Counted from the stretch's first letter, positions 42,539-50,121 are shown. The stretch is 64,000 nucleotides of DNA from Jejuia sp. UBA6058 (GCA_002428965.1 DIYI01000001.1:124001-188000), one strand, 5' to 3'. A program made the numbers and translations. The notes: generated by a model from the letters alone, not told the origin.

Positions 42539-44107
42539 CTACTCCATAACCACCTTACTATATTTCGCATTTACAGTAACTGTTTTATTACTAGCAGGTG
42601 CGCTCACAGAAAAAGAGGAAGCATTTGTACCATTGTTATTATCCGAATGCACAACATAAGAATCTTTACCTCTATAGTTTAAATTATATGCACCATCTGG
42701 TAATACTACGTACGCTTTATTATTTTGTAAAATAAAATTAAGGTTGGTAAAGGTATCATCAACATTTAAAATCTTTACATCGCCAATATTACTATCAACA
42801 ATAGCGCTACTTACAACATTATTAATTTTTACGTTAGAAGAGTTGCAATTCAATACCATGTGTTTTACAGTTTTAATTTCAGCCTGCTTTACGTGGTTTA
42901 GGTTTAGTTCTCCCAAATTCCAATTATTTACATAAACGGGTGCATAAGCTGCATTAATGGAAGTTCTACTTCCATTAATGCCTTCTGCTTTAAATATAGT
43001 GTGTGATAAGTCTGCTTGCACATCATCTAAAATTGAAGCAAATTCTAGTTCGCCATGACGCACATCGGCCTTAATCTTTGCCTTTTTTGGCATCTTGATG
43101 ATAATGGTCTTTTTTACATGAGAGTGTCTGCTTTTGCTTCTTAGGTGTTCATGTAGTACCGCTCTTTCTTTTGCGTAAGCAGCCCGTTTTTCAGCTAATT
43201 TTGCACGTTGTTCTGCACGTTTAATTTCCATTTCTGCTCGCTTTTCTGCCATTTTTGCACGCAACTCTTCCTGTTTTTCGCGTTGTTCAGCTACGCGTTC
43301 GGCTTGTCTTTCCGCTTGGGCTGCTCTTCGCTCCATTTGAGCTTCAAAACGTTCTCCCCAAGCTTCCATTTTTTCTGCCCATTCTTCTCCAAACTTTTCA
43401 CCCCATTTCTCCATTTCTTTGGCGTATTTTTCACCCCAAGCTTTTCCGAACTTCTCACCCCATGCTTCCATTTTTTTAGCGTAGTCGTCTCCGTATTTAG
43501 ACTCAAATTTCTCAGACCATTTCTCTAAATACTTTTCACCGTCTTTTTTATAAGCTTCATAATCAAACGCTACAGCGCCAACACCTTCAGGTAATTCAGG
43601 TAATTCTGGCATCTCCGGCATTTCAGGCATCTCTGGCATTTCAATAACTTCCATTTCATCAAAATTAAAGTCGAAATCGAAATCAAAATCCATATTAGGC
43701 ATTTCTATCTCGGCCAATTCAAATTTTAAATTAGCTAAGGCACGCTTTACTTCATCAGAATAATCTCCTTTTACCCTGTAGCTATAAGCTCTAGAACCTG
43801 GAGAACCACTAGTTTCAATTTCAACTAAGTCTGTAGCTCCATTAATTTCTATGCCCCAACCTTTAGCAACTTCTTCAAGTTCTTTTTTAGATAATTGGTC
43901 GCTTTCTACAAAAGCTTCAATACTCACTTCGTTCTTATTCCAAGTATCAAAAATTATATTACAGTGGCTTGTACTTAAGTCTATAACAACATCTTTATCC
44001 ACATTAAAACTTTGCGATACTTTGGTTACTTTTTCTTGTGCTCCTAGTGTCGTTGCAGCAAAACAGCATAGCACTAGTAATTTCAATTTTATAATTGTTA
44101 TGTTCAT
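42539..44107 (-). CDS. Envelope protein with DUF4097-like domain and a long charged helical segment
   Basis: The frame is open to 44164, but the ATG at 44107 begins a clear signal peptide (LLVLCCFAATTLGAQ) and is preferred; the protein then has 522 residues. After a short domain come repeats EMPEMPEMPEMPELPELPEG (about 158-177), then about 150 residues of very high charge: imperfect 11-residue units of the form KMEAWGEKFGK/EEW, followed by KRAEMEIKRAEQRAKLAEKR-like heptads, probably a long single helix or coiled coil. The C-terminal 180 residues, rich in beta strands and asparagine, resemble DUF4097 adhesin-like sheets. It is third in the ECF sigma operon. Function is unknown. Confidence 0.75.
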   Translation of the reverse strand: MNITIIKLKLLVLCCFAATTLGAQEKVTKVSQSFNVDKDVVIDLSTSHCNIIFDTWNKNEVSIEAFVESDQLSKKELEEVAKGWGIEINGATDLVEIETSGSPGSRAYSYRVKGDYSDEVKRALANLKFELAEIEMPNMDFDFDFDFNFDEMEVIEMPEMPEMPEMPELPELPEGVGAVAFDYEAYKKDGEKYLEKWSEKFESKYGDDYAKKMEAWGEKFGKAWGEKYAKEMEKWGEKFGEEWAEKMEAWGERFEAQMERRAAQAERQAERVAEQREKQEELRAKMAEKRAEMEIKRAEQRAKLAEKRAAYAKERAVLHEHLRSKSRHSHVKKTIIIKMPKKAKIKADVRHGELEFASILDDVQADLSHTIFKAEGINGSRTSINAAYAPVYVNNWNLGELNLNHVKQAEIKTVKHMVLNCNSSNVKINNVVSSAIVDSNIGDVKILNVDDTFTNLNFILQNNKAYVVLPDGAYNLNYRGKDSYVVHSDNNNGTNASSFSVSAPASNKTVTVNAKYSKVVME

Positions 44108-44126
44108 CTTTTGATATTTTAGATAG

Positions 44127-44696
44127 TTAAGATTCTTGTGCTGCGGTCGATTCATCCGAAGCATCTAAGGTTTGCAATTGTTCTTTTAAGCGATACAATA
44201 GGTCTAAACGAAATCGTAAATTATCTATCAATGCATTAATGGTTAGCTCAGAAGTATTTTCATTCAACTCTTCAGATAACCGTATATATTCTTGGTTTAA
44301 TTCTTCCAATTGCTCTAAATAACCATCAAAAACCGCCTTGGTCTCAGTAGTTGGTTTTATTTTAGACAATTCTAAGTTGATGCTTGCTAAATAATAATCC
44401 TCTACTTTTTTCAATTCTGGTGATATTGACCCTAACCCTGAAGTTTCGGTTTCAGCTACTTTAACAGGCTTAATACCACTATCACCGTCGGTATTCACAA
44501 TATATACTCCAAAGCTCAAACCAATTAAAAGTACCACACTAGCAGCAATATTTAACCAACTAAATTTAGAAGGTTTTTGCGCTTCTTCAGGAAAGGCTTC
44601 CTCTAGCTTTTCTAAAAAGCGTACTTCATGGTTTTTAGGCATTTCGGCATGTTGCAATTGCTCATTCTTAAATAAATCTCTAATATCCTGTGCCAT
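44127..44696 (-). CDS. Putative anti-sigma factor, single-span membrane protein
   Basis: The 189-residue protein has a cytoplasmic part (1-48) with NHEVRFLEKLEEAFPEE, one span (FSWLNIAASVVLLIGLSFGVYI in part, about 47-68) and a periplasmic helical domain with three long amphipathic helices. This is the usual layout for regulators that hold an ECF sigma factor, though it lacks a ZAS zinc motif (HxxxCxxC). Its start overlaps the end of the sigma gene by 17 bases, so the two are made in step. I infer the role from layout and position. Confidence 0.75.
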   Translation of the reverse strand: MAQDIRDLFKNEQLQHAEMPKNHEVRFLEKLEEAFPEEAQKPSKFSWLNIAASVVLLIGLSFGVYIVNTDGDSGIKPVKVAETETSGLGSISPELKKVEDYYLASINLELSKIKPTTETKAVFDGYLEQLEELNQEYIRLSEELNENTSELTINALIDNLRFRLDLLYRLKEQLQTLDASDESTAAQES

Positions 44697-45231
44697 TGTT
44701 CTCAGCTTTTAAAAGTTCTTGTAATTTGGCTTTACCTCTAGATAATTGTGTGCGAGACGCCACCTCGGTAATGTTTAAAATCTCCGAAATTTCCTGATGG
44801 TCGTACCCCTCAATTAAATACAGCATTAATACATATTGATACTTTTCAGGCAGTTGATTAATTGCCTTCTTTACATCGTTAACCGTAATTGTATCATCTA
44901 CTAACCATTTGTCGTTCGCGCCAGTATCAACAACTTTAAGGTGCACCTCATCTAGTTCCACTAACTGCTGTCGTTTTGATTTCAGAAAGTCAATACTCTT
45001 GTTCACAACAATACGTTTTAACCAAGCCCCAAAAGTAACCTCTGCCTTATATTGGTGCAGTTTGGAAAACGCCTTAATAAACGCTTCCTGTACCACATCT
45101 TCGGCATCATAAGTATCCTTCACAAAACGCATTGCCACAATATACATACCATTGCAGTATTGGTTGTATAACTGCATTTGTGCCTTACGGTTGTTCTGTT
45201 TACATTGTTCAATAATGTCAACTTGAAGCAT
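44680..45231 (-). CDS. ECF-type RNA polymerase sigma factor
   Basis: The 183-residue protein has sigma region 2 (LYNQYCNGMYIVAMRFVKDTYDAEDVVQEAFIKAF in part: DAEDVVQEAFIKAF, then FGAWLKRIVVNKSIDFLKSK) and region 4 (LPEKYQYVLMLYLIEGYDHQ, EISEILNITEVASRTQLSRGK as the DNA-binding helix-turn-helix). No region 3 or 1.1 is present, which makes it an ECF factor. It heads a three-gene operon with the putative anti-sigma factor and the DUF4097-like protein. No autoregulatory promoter was recognised upstream, where the dispersed repeat begins about 90 bases away. Confidence 0.93.
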   Translation of the reverse strand: MLQVDIIEQCKQNNRKAQMQLYNQYCNGMYIVAMRFVKDTYDAEDVVQEAFIKAFSKLHQYKAEVTFGAWLKRIVVNKSIDFLKSKRQQLVELDEVHLKVVDTGANDKWLVDDTITVNDVKKAINQLPEKYQYVLMLYLIEGYDHQEISEILNITEVASRTQLSRGKAKLQELLKAENNGTGY

Positions 45232-45320
45232 ACTTACACTTTTGGTTCTAAGTTAGTTCATTTTAAAGACGATATAAAAAGTGGAGTGTTGCAAAAACTT
45301 TTAATTTTTTTAGAAAAGAT

Positions 45321-45512
45321 GGTTTGGGCGTTACCCACAGGGGGTCGGGCTTTACGCTATATCTTTGTAAAAATGGACTAACCCAAATGCCACTGCGAAT
45401 ATAGTGAGGCAATCTCTTCCAGCAACAAGATTACTTCGTCGTACCTCCTTGTAATAAAGGCTAATCTGTAGAGTTTTAAAAAGGATGCCGCTGCAATCCC
45501 TAACGCGGGTGC
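45321..45512 (+). repeat. Dispersed two-block repeat, copy B
   Basis: Block 1 (45323-45366) reads TTGGGCGTTACCCACAGGGG, then GTCGGGCTTTACGCTATATC and TTT; block 2 (45477-45510) reads AAAAAGGATGCCGCTGCAAT, then CCCTAACGCGGG. Both blocks match copy A (15629-15795) in the same order, with different sequence of about 110 bases between them. ACCC-N5-GGGT in block 1 and CCGC-N13-GCGG in block 2 can pair. Copy B points away from the sigma gene and against the gene to its right, so orientation is not tied to neighbouring genes. Confidence 0.75.
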
Positions 45513-45607
45513 GCTTGCCAACTCTTGTCTTAAATCCTGAGTTTTTATTTTTTTGAAGAGGTTCGTTTAACCGGTTTGTATAAGAATAGTGCGGTTTTGT
45601 GTCCGAG

Positions 45608-45626
45608 GATTTTCCGCAGGAAAATC
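45608..45626. other. Perfect hairpin GATTTTCC-GCA-GGAAAATC
   Basis: Eight-base perfect stem with a three-base loop in the gene-free stretch. There is no T-run on either side, so it is not a typical terminator. It lies about 65 bases from the left arm of the cassette-like inverted repeat. Confidence 0.55.
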
Positions 45627-45691
45627 AGAGTGACCAAATACGCACTAACCTTTTGATTTAGGATTAAACTTAAGCATTATTTTTATACGTT

Positions 45692-45701
45692 GTTAGCACA
45701 C
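45692..45701 (+). repeat. Left arm of inverted repeat bounding the DUF695-like gene (GTTAGCACAC)
   Basis: GTTAGCACAC here and GTGTGCTAAC at 46203-46212 are perfect 10-base inverted copies on the two sides of the gene at 45707-46186. A CTAAC at 45645-45649 lies 47 bases to the left and could pair with the GTTAG of this arm, giving an attC-like spacing, but inner stems are weak. Confidence 0.5.
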
Positions 45702-45706
45702 GTTTT

Positions 45707-46186
45707 TTATTTTATCAGTCCAGAAACATTTTTCCATTCGAGGTCTTTTTCCATTGTAAAATTCACTCGTCTTTTTTGCTGAACTTGGTCAAAAAATATA
45801 TTTGTTTTTTCTTGGTTAAATTTTGGTTCTTGAACGTAAAAAATTATGTCCCGAAATCCATTTTGAGTTACACGTCCGATAAAATGAGTTTTATGTTTCT
45901 CCGAAATAAATTTTTCAATTTCGTCTTCCAGTTCATTCAGTAATTTTGCCTCACTTTCGGTTGGCATTTTTCTGTCGTCCATATCAATGAGTTCCAACGT
46001 AACTTGAATCCACCAAGGAAAGTATTTTTTATTAGGATAATTATCGTAAGATTTATTGATGTTAGAAAATCCAAAGAAGCCATTTTCATCTGTTATTTCA
46101 CTAAGTTCAAACAATTCTCCAGGATAAATCGGTTCAGTCGGTCCGTAAGTTTTAGGTTCTTTTTTTGAAAATAATTTCTTAAACAT
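45707..46186 (-). CDS. Hypothetical protein, DUF695-like, in a cassette-like setting
   Basis: The 159-residue soluble protein starts MFKKLFSKKEPKTYGPTEPI. FPWWIQVTLELIDMDDRKMP, EAKLLNELEDEIEKFISE and FIGRVTQNGFRDIIFYVQEP look like the DUF695 fold (a small alpha/beta domain whose members act as stand-alone proteins of unknown role); this is a resemblance, not a firm call. There is no signal peptide. The gene is enclosed by a 10-base inverted repeat (45692-45701 and 46203-46212), and a structured, attC-like sequence lies upstream of it. Its neighbours on both sides are repeats and relics, so recent acquisition is likely. Confidence 0.65.
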   Translation of the reverse strand: MFKKLFSKKEPKTYGPTEPIYPGELFELSEITDENGFFGFSNINKSYDNYPNKKYFPWWIQVTLELIDMDDRKMPTESEAKLLNELEDEIEKFISEKHKTHFIGRVTQNGFRDIIFYVQEPKFNQEKTNIFFDQVQQKRRVNFTMEKDLEWKNVSGLIK

Positions 46187-46202
46187 CTTGTTCGGGTTTA
46201 AT

Positions 46203-46271
46203 GTGTGCTAACGTGATCACGGATATGCGCCGTTGGTAATAGCTTATATCCGCCGGTAAACGAAGTTAGAA
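46203..46271. repeat. attC-like imperfect inverted repeat
   Basis: CTAAC (46208-46212) can pair with GTTAG (46265-46269), and CGGATAT (46220-46226) with ATATCCG (46246-46252), around a 19-base loop. The order CTAAC ... inner stem ... GTTAGAA and the length of about 62 bases resemble integron attC sites (RYYYAAC ... GTTRRRY). The outer consensus is imperfect: TGCTAAC and GTTAGAA each deviate, and the unpaired spacers (7 and 12 bases) are unequal. A perfect palindrome CGTGATCACG (46212-46221) overlaps the left side. Confidence 0.4.
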
Positions 46272-46370
46272 GAAAATTTTTACAAAGTCAAATTTTTAGT
46301 GGTATAACATATAGCTAAAAATACATTTTGAGACCTTAAATCCTGTTCATCTTGAAATGAGAAAAAACAA

Positions 46371-46587
46371 AAACATAACAAACTCAAATAAACCTGCTTT
46401 CTAGTTTACAAATACTTAGTCGTCAAGCATTTTTACGGTTGTAAATAGCCTTTCAATCCTTGAATAACTTTTTACAACGGACCATATTCATTTTAATTCT
46501 TGCAGCTGTTGAAATTTACTTTTATTCTTACTTAAACGACGGGCTATAAAAACGTAAAAGTCCTAAAAAATAGTGTTTAATGAGGGT
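46371..46587 (+). repeat. Direct repeat, decayed copy of 48251-48500
   Basis: Bases 46371-46440 align without gaps to 48251-48320 with 52 of 70 identical by hand count, covering the promoter of the DUF2911 gene (TATCTTTG has decayed to CATTTTTA). The coding part resumes at 46460 after a deletion in the leader. The two copies lie in the same direction on either side of the GH117 gene. Confidence 0.8.
46460..46587 (+). pseudogene. DUF2911 gene relic (5' end only)
   Basis: The start codon has become TTG. Translation gives LNNFLQRTIFILILAA, then VEIYFYSYLNDGL, a TAA stop (46547-46549), then KRKSPKK and a TAG. The intact gene at 48376 reads MNNFLKRTIFVLILAA, AGICLYSYLNDGL, Q, KRKSPKKN. Identity is 22 of 29 before the stop and 7 of 7 after it, in the same frame. 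No match is seen beyond about 46587, so the rest has been lost. Confidence 0.85.
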
Positions 46588-46702
46588 GTCTTTTCTTAGA
46601 AAGAGGCTTATTTAAAGATTAAATTCACTTTTTTATCCTCTAAAGTATTGCGCTAGATCTAGATGTTGGAAAAATGTTATAGATAACATACTCCAATATC
46701 TA

Positions 46703-48073
46703 TCAATTTTTTAAAACCTTGGTGCTAAAACTTGCAGATGCCGTTTTAAAAGATAGATAGTATATGCCAGAAGAGAAATCACTCATATTAATACCACTTT
46801 TTGCTTCAGAGGCATTAATTTCTTTTAGCATTGCACCATTCATATCGTAAAGTGTAACCTTGCCATTGTCAAATTTGTCTATATGAATAATAGAATCAAC
46901 AGGATTGGGATAAATATTTACACCATATAATTTCTGAATATCTTTGACACTTGCTGTATTTCTTTTCAGGTCGAAACGTCTTATATACATCCACGAACCG
47001 TAGTTTCCGCCCCAGTTTAAAACATGACTTAAACCCCAATATACTCCAGATGCCGCGTTAGTATTAGATGTTTCAGAGCGATACAAACCAGCAGCTTCGG
47101 GATAGGTAGAATTCCATGGCTGTTTTAATGGGAAATCAACTTTTCCCATAATCTCAAAGTTTAACCCATCAGATGAATACTGTGTAGTCCCATATTCAGG
47201 ACCATCTTGATGTAACATAATACCTAAACCATCTCCTGAATGCCAAATACAAACTTCGTGTCCGGTATTTGTAATAGGGTTGTATTCTGATTTAACATAA
47301 GGTCCCGTAACATTATCAGCGATAGCAACACCCCATTTTACTTGTTTGTTGCTGGTTCCCCATATTTGTGTATTATAACTGCAAATGGATGATTGATTGC
47401 CTTCTCCTTTATAATACATATAAAACTTATTATTAAAGTAAATAATACAAGGATCATGAACAGCGTTTTTATCAAATGCTATAGATTCTCCAGATGAAGG
47501 GTAAAGTATTGGATTGTCTAGCTTGGTCCAAGGGCCATCGGGAGAACTTGAATAGGCCATTGCAATCGTATTATTACTATTTAAATTCGCCTGAGTATCA
47601 GAAGCTTGATAGACCAAATAAAACATGCCATTGTGATGAAAAATTTCAGTGGTAAATGCTGATCTATGGTCAAATGAACCTACTGGTCCACGTGCAACGG
47701 CTACTCCCTGTTCCGTCCATTGATAACCGTCTGTAGAAGTCGCGTAATACAAATCATTTAGATCCCAAGGAGATATTTTGCCAGCTCCGTTACTCAAACT
47801 ATAGGAATACCAAACATAATATTTATCATTTACTCTTAAAACTGAGCTTGGATCACGTCTTGTGTAAAAATCGTTAGGTGCTAAATCTCCAGTTAAATTA
47901 GTTACCTCAAATTCTAAATTCCATTCTGGATTATTCGTTGGAATATTTACATTACAATTACCACTAGATTGATATTCTTCTAGCCTGAGTGTAGCTGCAC
48001 TTTTTGTTTGTGCAATCATTGTTGTTATAGCAGCTAGTATTATAGTAACTGTTGTAAATAATTTTAATTTCAT
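46703..48073 (-). CDS. Secreted GH117-type alpha-1,3-(3,6-anhydro)-L-galactosidase with T9SS sorting domain
   Basis: The 456-residue protein has a signal peptide ending TMIAQ. The five-bladed propeller motifs match GH117 (neoagarobiose hydrolase family): FYTRRDPSSVLRVNDKYYVW (70-89), DLYYATSTDGYQW, FDHRSAFTTEIF, AVHDPCIIYFNNKFYMYYKG and GHEVCIWHSGDGLGIMLHQD with DGPEYGT. GH117 enzymes remove 3,6-anhydro-L-galactose from the non-reducing end of agar oligosaccharides. The end (VNIYPNPVDSIIHIDKFD ... LYDMNGAMLKE ... DFSSGIYYLSF) is a T9SS type A sorting domain. It lies alone between two direct repeats of the DUF2911 5' region. Family identification is from memory of motifs; exact activity within the family is uncertain. 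Confidence 0.85.
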   Translation of the reverse strand: MKLKLFTTVTIILAAITTMIAQTKSAATLRLEEYQSSGNCNVNIPTNNPEWNLEFEVTNLTGDLAPNDFYTRRDPSSVLRVNDKYYVWYSYSLSNGAGKISPWDLNDLYYATSTDGYQWTEQGVAVARGPVGSFDHRSAFTTEIFHHNGMFYLVYQASDTQANLNSNNTIAMAYSSSPDGPWTKLDNPILYPSSGESIAFDKNAVHDPCIIYFNNKFYMYYKGEGNQSSICSYNTQIWGTSNKQVKWGVAIADNVTGPYVKSEYNPITNTGHEVCIWHSGDGLGIMLHQDGPEYGTTQYSSDGLNFEIMGKVDFPLKQPWNSTYPEAAGLYRSETSNTNAASGVYWGLSHVLNWGGNYGSWMYIRRFDLKRNTASVKDIQKLYGVNIYPNPVDSIIHIDKFDNGKVTLYDMNGAMLKEINASEAKSGINMSDFSSGIYYLSFKTASASFSTKVLKN

Positions 48074-48095
48074 TTTTTTAAGTTTGAGATTCCTA

Positions 48096-48103
48096 CAAAT
48101 GTA
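48096..48103 (-). promoter_or_regulatory. -7 box TACATTTG of the GH117 gene
   Basis: This minus-strand match to TAnnTTTG ends 22 bases before the ATG at 48073. A -33 TTG is not evident, so expression may need an activator. Confidence 0.5.
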
Positions 48104-48250
48104 ATTGAAAGAAGTGGTAACTAATAGGCTTAAAAAATGGTGTTGAGTTATAGTCTAGTTCCAAAATAGTACTTCAGCTAAATAGTGAACTTAAATATGT
48201 AATTGAAAGGTTATAATTATGAAGTATTAATCGTAAAAACAATGTAAAAC

Positions 48251-48500
48251 AAATACAACAAACCTAAATAAATCAGCGTTGTATTTTACAAATACTTTGC
48301 TATCAAGTATCTTTGCGGAAGAAGTAATTTGGCCATTTTGGTTTAAGCGCTTCGTTAACAAAACCCTCTCAATTCATGAATAACTTTTTAAAACGTACCA
48401 TATTTGTATTAATTCTTGCTGCAGCTGGAATTTGTCTGTACTCCTACTTAAATGATGGTCTTCAGAAAAGAAAAAGTCCTAAAAAAAATGTGGCGTTTAA
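48251..48500 (+). repeat. Direct repeat, intact copy (DUF2911 promoter and 5' end)
   Basis: This is the functional counterpart of 46371-46587: it covers the promoter, the leader and the first 40 codons of the DUF2911 gene. Confidence 0.8.
48308..48315 (+). promoter_or_regulatory. -7 box TATCTTTG of the DUF2911 gene
   Basis: This exact box lies 60 bases before the ATG. The corresponding position in the decayed upstream copy reads CATTTTTA, consistent with loss of function there. Confidence 0.6.
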
Positions 48501-48930
48501 AGTTGATGAACTAAGACTCAATGTATTTTACAATCGCCCATCAAAACGTGGTCGGGAAATATTTGGTGCGCTAGTGCCTTACGATGAAGTATGGCGTACA
48601 GGAGCAAATGAGGCCACAACTTTTGAAACCAATCAACCCTTAAAAATAGGTAATAACAACATCGCAGCTGGGAAATATACATTGTGGACGATACCAAATG
48701 ATACGGCGTGGACTGTGATTTTCAATTCCAAACAATATCCTTGGGGTGTAGACCAGGTTACTCATAAACCATTAAGGGAACCAGAATTTGATGTTGTTAA
48801 TTATGTTGCGCCTGTAGACCACCTTGATACAACTGTAGAGCAATTCACGATTGCCTTTGATAATTCTACAGATCAATTATTTATGACCATGGCATGGGAT
48901 GATGTTCGTATTAAAGTGCCATTGCATTAA
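48376..48930 (+). CDS. DUF2911 protein with N-terminal membrane anchor
   Basis: The 184-residue protein has one N-terminal hydrophobic segment (TIFVLILAAAGICLYSYL) and a DUF2911 domain: VFYNRPSKRGREIFGALVPY, EVWRTGANEATTFETNQPL, AAGKYTLWTIPNDTAWTVIF and YPWGVDQVTHKP. The domain is a beta-rich fold found almost only in Bacteroidota and related phyla; its role is unknown. It is probably anchored in the inner membrane with the domain outside. It is monocistronic. A decayed copy of its 5' end lies 1.9 kb upstream. Confidence 0.92.
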   Translation: MNNFLKRTIFVLILAAAGICLYSYLNDGLQKRKSPKKNVAFKVDELRLNVFYNRPSKRGREIFGALVPYDEVWRTGANEATTFETNQPLKIGNNNIAAGKYTLWTIPNDTAWTVIFNSKQYPWGVDQVTHKPLREPEFDVVNYVAPVDHLDTTVEQFTIAFDNSTDQLFMTMAWDDVRIKVPLH

Positions 48931-49038
48931 ATCAAAACACCTCTCTGTTGTAAAGTAGCAGAATCTTATAAATTGCCATTTCCGTGAATACGGGAATCTA
49001 AATAAAACACTATCTTAGAGTTACATTTAGTTATTATT

Positions 49039-50121
49039 GTGGCAAACAAAAAAAGAACAGCTTTAAAAACTTCAGATGGTGTTTCAGATTCTAAAACCAT
49101 CAATAAAGCAACATTATCTCAATTAAAATCTAAACGTTCTAAAAAACTTGATACAGCAAAACTAATTGAAGGGATTCTAAATCAGAATATAATTGATTTA
49201 AGTCGCGCCATTACCTTAGTTGAAAGCACAAAGTCATCACATCAAAAGAAAGCAAATATCATTTTAAAGGCATGCTTACCACATGCAAATAATTCTATAA
49301 GAATTGGTGTTACTGGTGTTCCTGGGGTTGGGAAAAGTACTTTTATTGAGGCATTGGGTAAACACTTAACGGCTTTAGGAAAACGCGTTGCGGTATTGGC
49401 GGTAGATCCTAGTAGCTCTTTAACCAAAGGCAGTATTCTAGGTGATAAAACACGAATGGAAGTTTTGGTGAAGGACAAAAATGCTTATATCCGTCCGTCG
49501 GCCTCTGGAGAAACATTAGGCGGAGTAGCCAGAAAAACTAGAGAAAGTATTATTCTATGTGAAGCTGCGGGTTTTGATGTTATTTTGATTGAAACTGTTG
49601 GTGTTGGGCAAAGTGAAACTGCTGTTCATAGTATGGTAGATTTCTTTTTGTTACTGAAATTGGCTGGTGCAGGAGATGAGTTACAAGGTATTAAACGTGG
49701 CATTATAGAAATGGCGGATGCTATTGCTATTAATAAAGCGGATGGAGATAATCAAAAAGCGGCAAAATTAGCCAAGGTAGAATTTAATAGAGCACTACAT
49801 TTATATCCACCAAAACCTTCTGGGTGGACACCTAAAGTTGAGCTATGCAGTGCGTTAGAAGATAAAGGCGTTGTGTCTATTTGGGAATCAATATCAGAGT
49901 ATATGGAACTTACCAAAACTAATTCTTACTTTGAAACAAAGCGCAATGAACAGAATAAATATTGGCTGTTGCAGACCATTGAAAATCAACTAAAATCTGA
50001 TTTTTTTAAAAATAAAACCATCAAATCAGCTTTAAAGGAACAGCTAAAACTTTTGGAGCATAATGAAACTACGCCTTTTGTTGCGGCGGAGTTTATTTTA
50101 GGTCTTGACAAATCTATTTAA
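49039..50121 (+). CDS. meaB: Methylmalonyl-CoA mutase-associated GTPase MeaB
   Basis: MeaB guards and loads adenosylcobalamin into methylmalonyl-CoA mutase. The 360-residue protein starts with GTG at 49039 (no suitable ATG) and contains GVTGVPGVGKSTFIEAL (90-106, P-loop), VAVLAVDPSSSLTKGSILGDK, RPSASGETLGGVARKTRE, DVILIETVGVGQSE (switch II) and AINKADGDN (NKxD). The mutase genes themselves are not in this window. The first 40 residues are lysine-rich and not conserved. The 3' end overlaps the convergent PAP2 gene by 24 bases. Confidence 0.95.
   Translation: MANKKRTALKTSDGVSDSKTINKATLSQLKSKRSKKLDTAKLIEGILNQNIIDLSRAITLVESTKSSHQKKANIILKACLPHANNSIRIGVTGVPGVGKSTFIEALGKHLTALGKRVAVLAVDPSSSLTKGSILGDKTRMEVLVKDKNAYIRPSASGETLGGVARKTRESIILCEAAGFDVILIETVGVGQSETAVHSMVDFFLLLKLAGAGDELQGIKRGIIEMADAIAINKADGDNQKAAKLAKVEFNRALHLYPPKPSGWTPKVELCSALEDKGVVSIWESISEYMELTKTNSYFETKRNEQNKYWLLQTIENQLKSDFFKNKTIKSALKEQLKLLEHNETTPFVAAEFILGLDKSI

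Larger units (their letters stand above)
45232..45706. other. Gene-free interval with dispersed repeat copy B
   Basis: No credible coding frame. The interval holds the two-block repeat (45321-45512), a perfect hairpin (45608-45626) and, near its right end, the left arm (45692-45701) of the inverted repeat that bounds the next gene. A 67-codon plus-strand frame at 45178-45381 overlaps the sigma gene and repeat and is not supported. Confidence 0.7.
46187..46702. other. Interval with attC-like fold and DUF2911 gene relic
   Basis: No intact gene. The left part holds the right cassette arm and attC-like sequence (46203-46271); the right part holds a decayed copy of the promoter and 5' end of the DUF2911 gene (46371-46587). 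The stretch 46588-46702 next to the GH117 stop shows nothing recognisable beyond AT-rich sequence. Confidence 0.7.
48074..48375. other. Divergent promoter interval between GH117 and DUF2911 genes
   Basis: No gene. It contains the GH117 -7 box (48096), the DUF2911 promoter (48308) and the intact copy of the direct repeat. GTAATTGAAAG occurs twice (48101 and 48199), and TTCGTTAAC (48351) resembles the palindrome near lptB; neither has further support. Confidence 0.6.

Noticed and set aside
43208..43528. Plus-strand frames rich in Phe, Leu, Pro and His opposite the charged repeat region
   Set aside because: They are reverse-strand shadows of the 11-residue repeats and of the heptad tract; the minus-strand gene explains them.
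45608..45626. Hairpin as a terminator
   Set aside because: No T-run on either strand and no gene ending nearby in the right position; kept only as an unexplained hairpin.
48101..48209. Direct repeat GTAATTGAAAG, twice between GH117 and DUF2911 genes
   Set aside because: Only 11 bases, AT-rich and without symmetry; likely chance.
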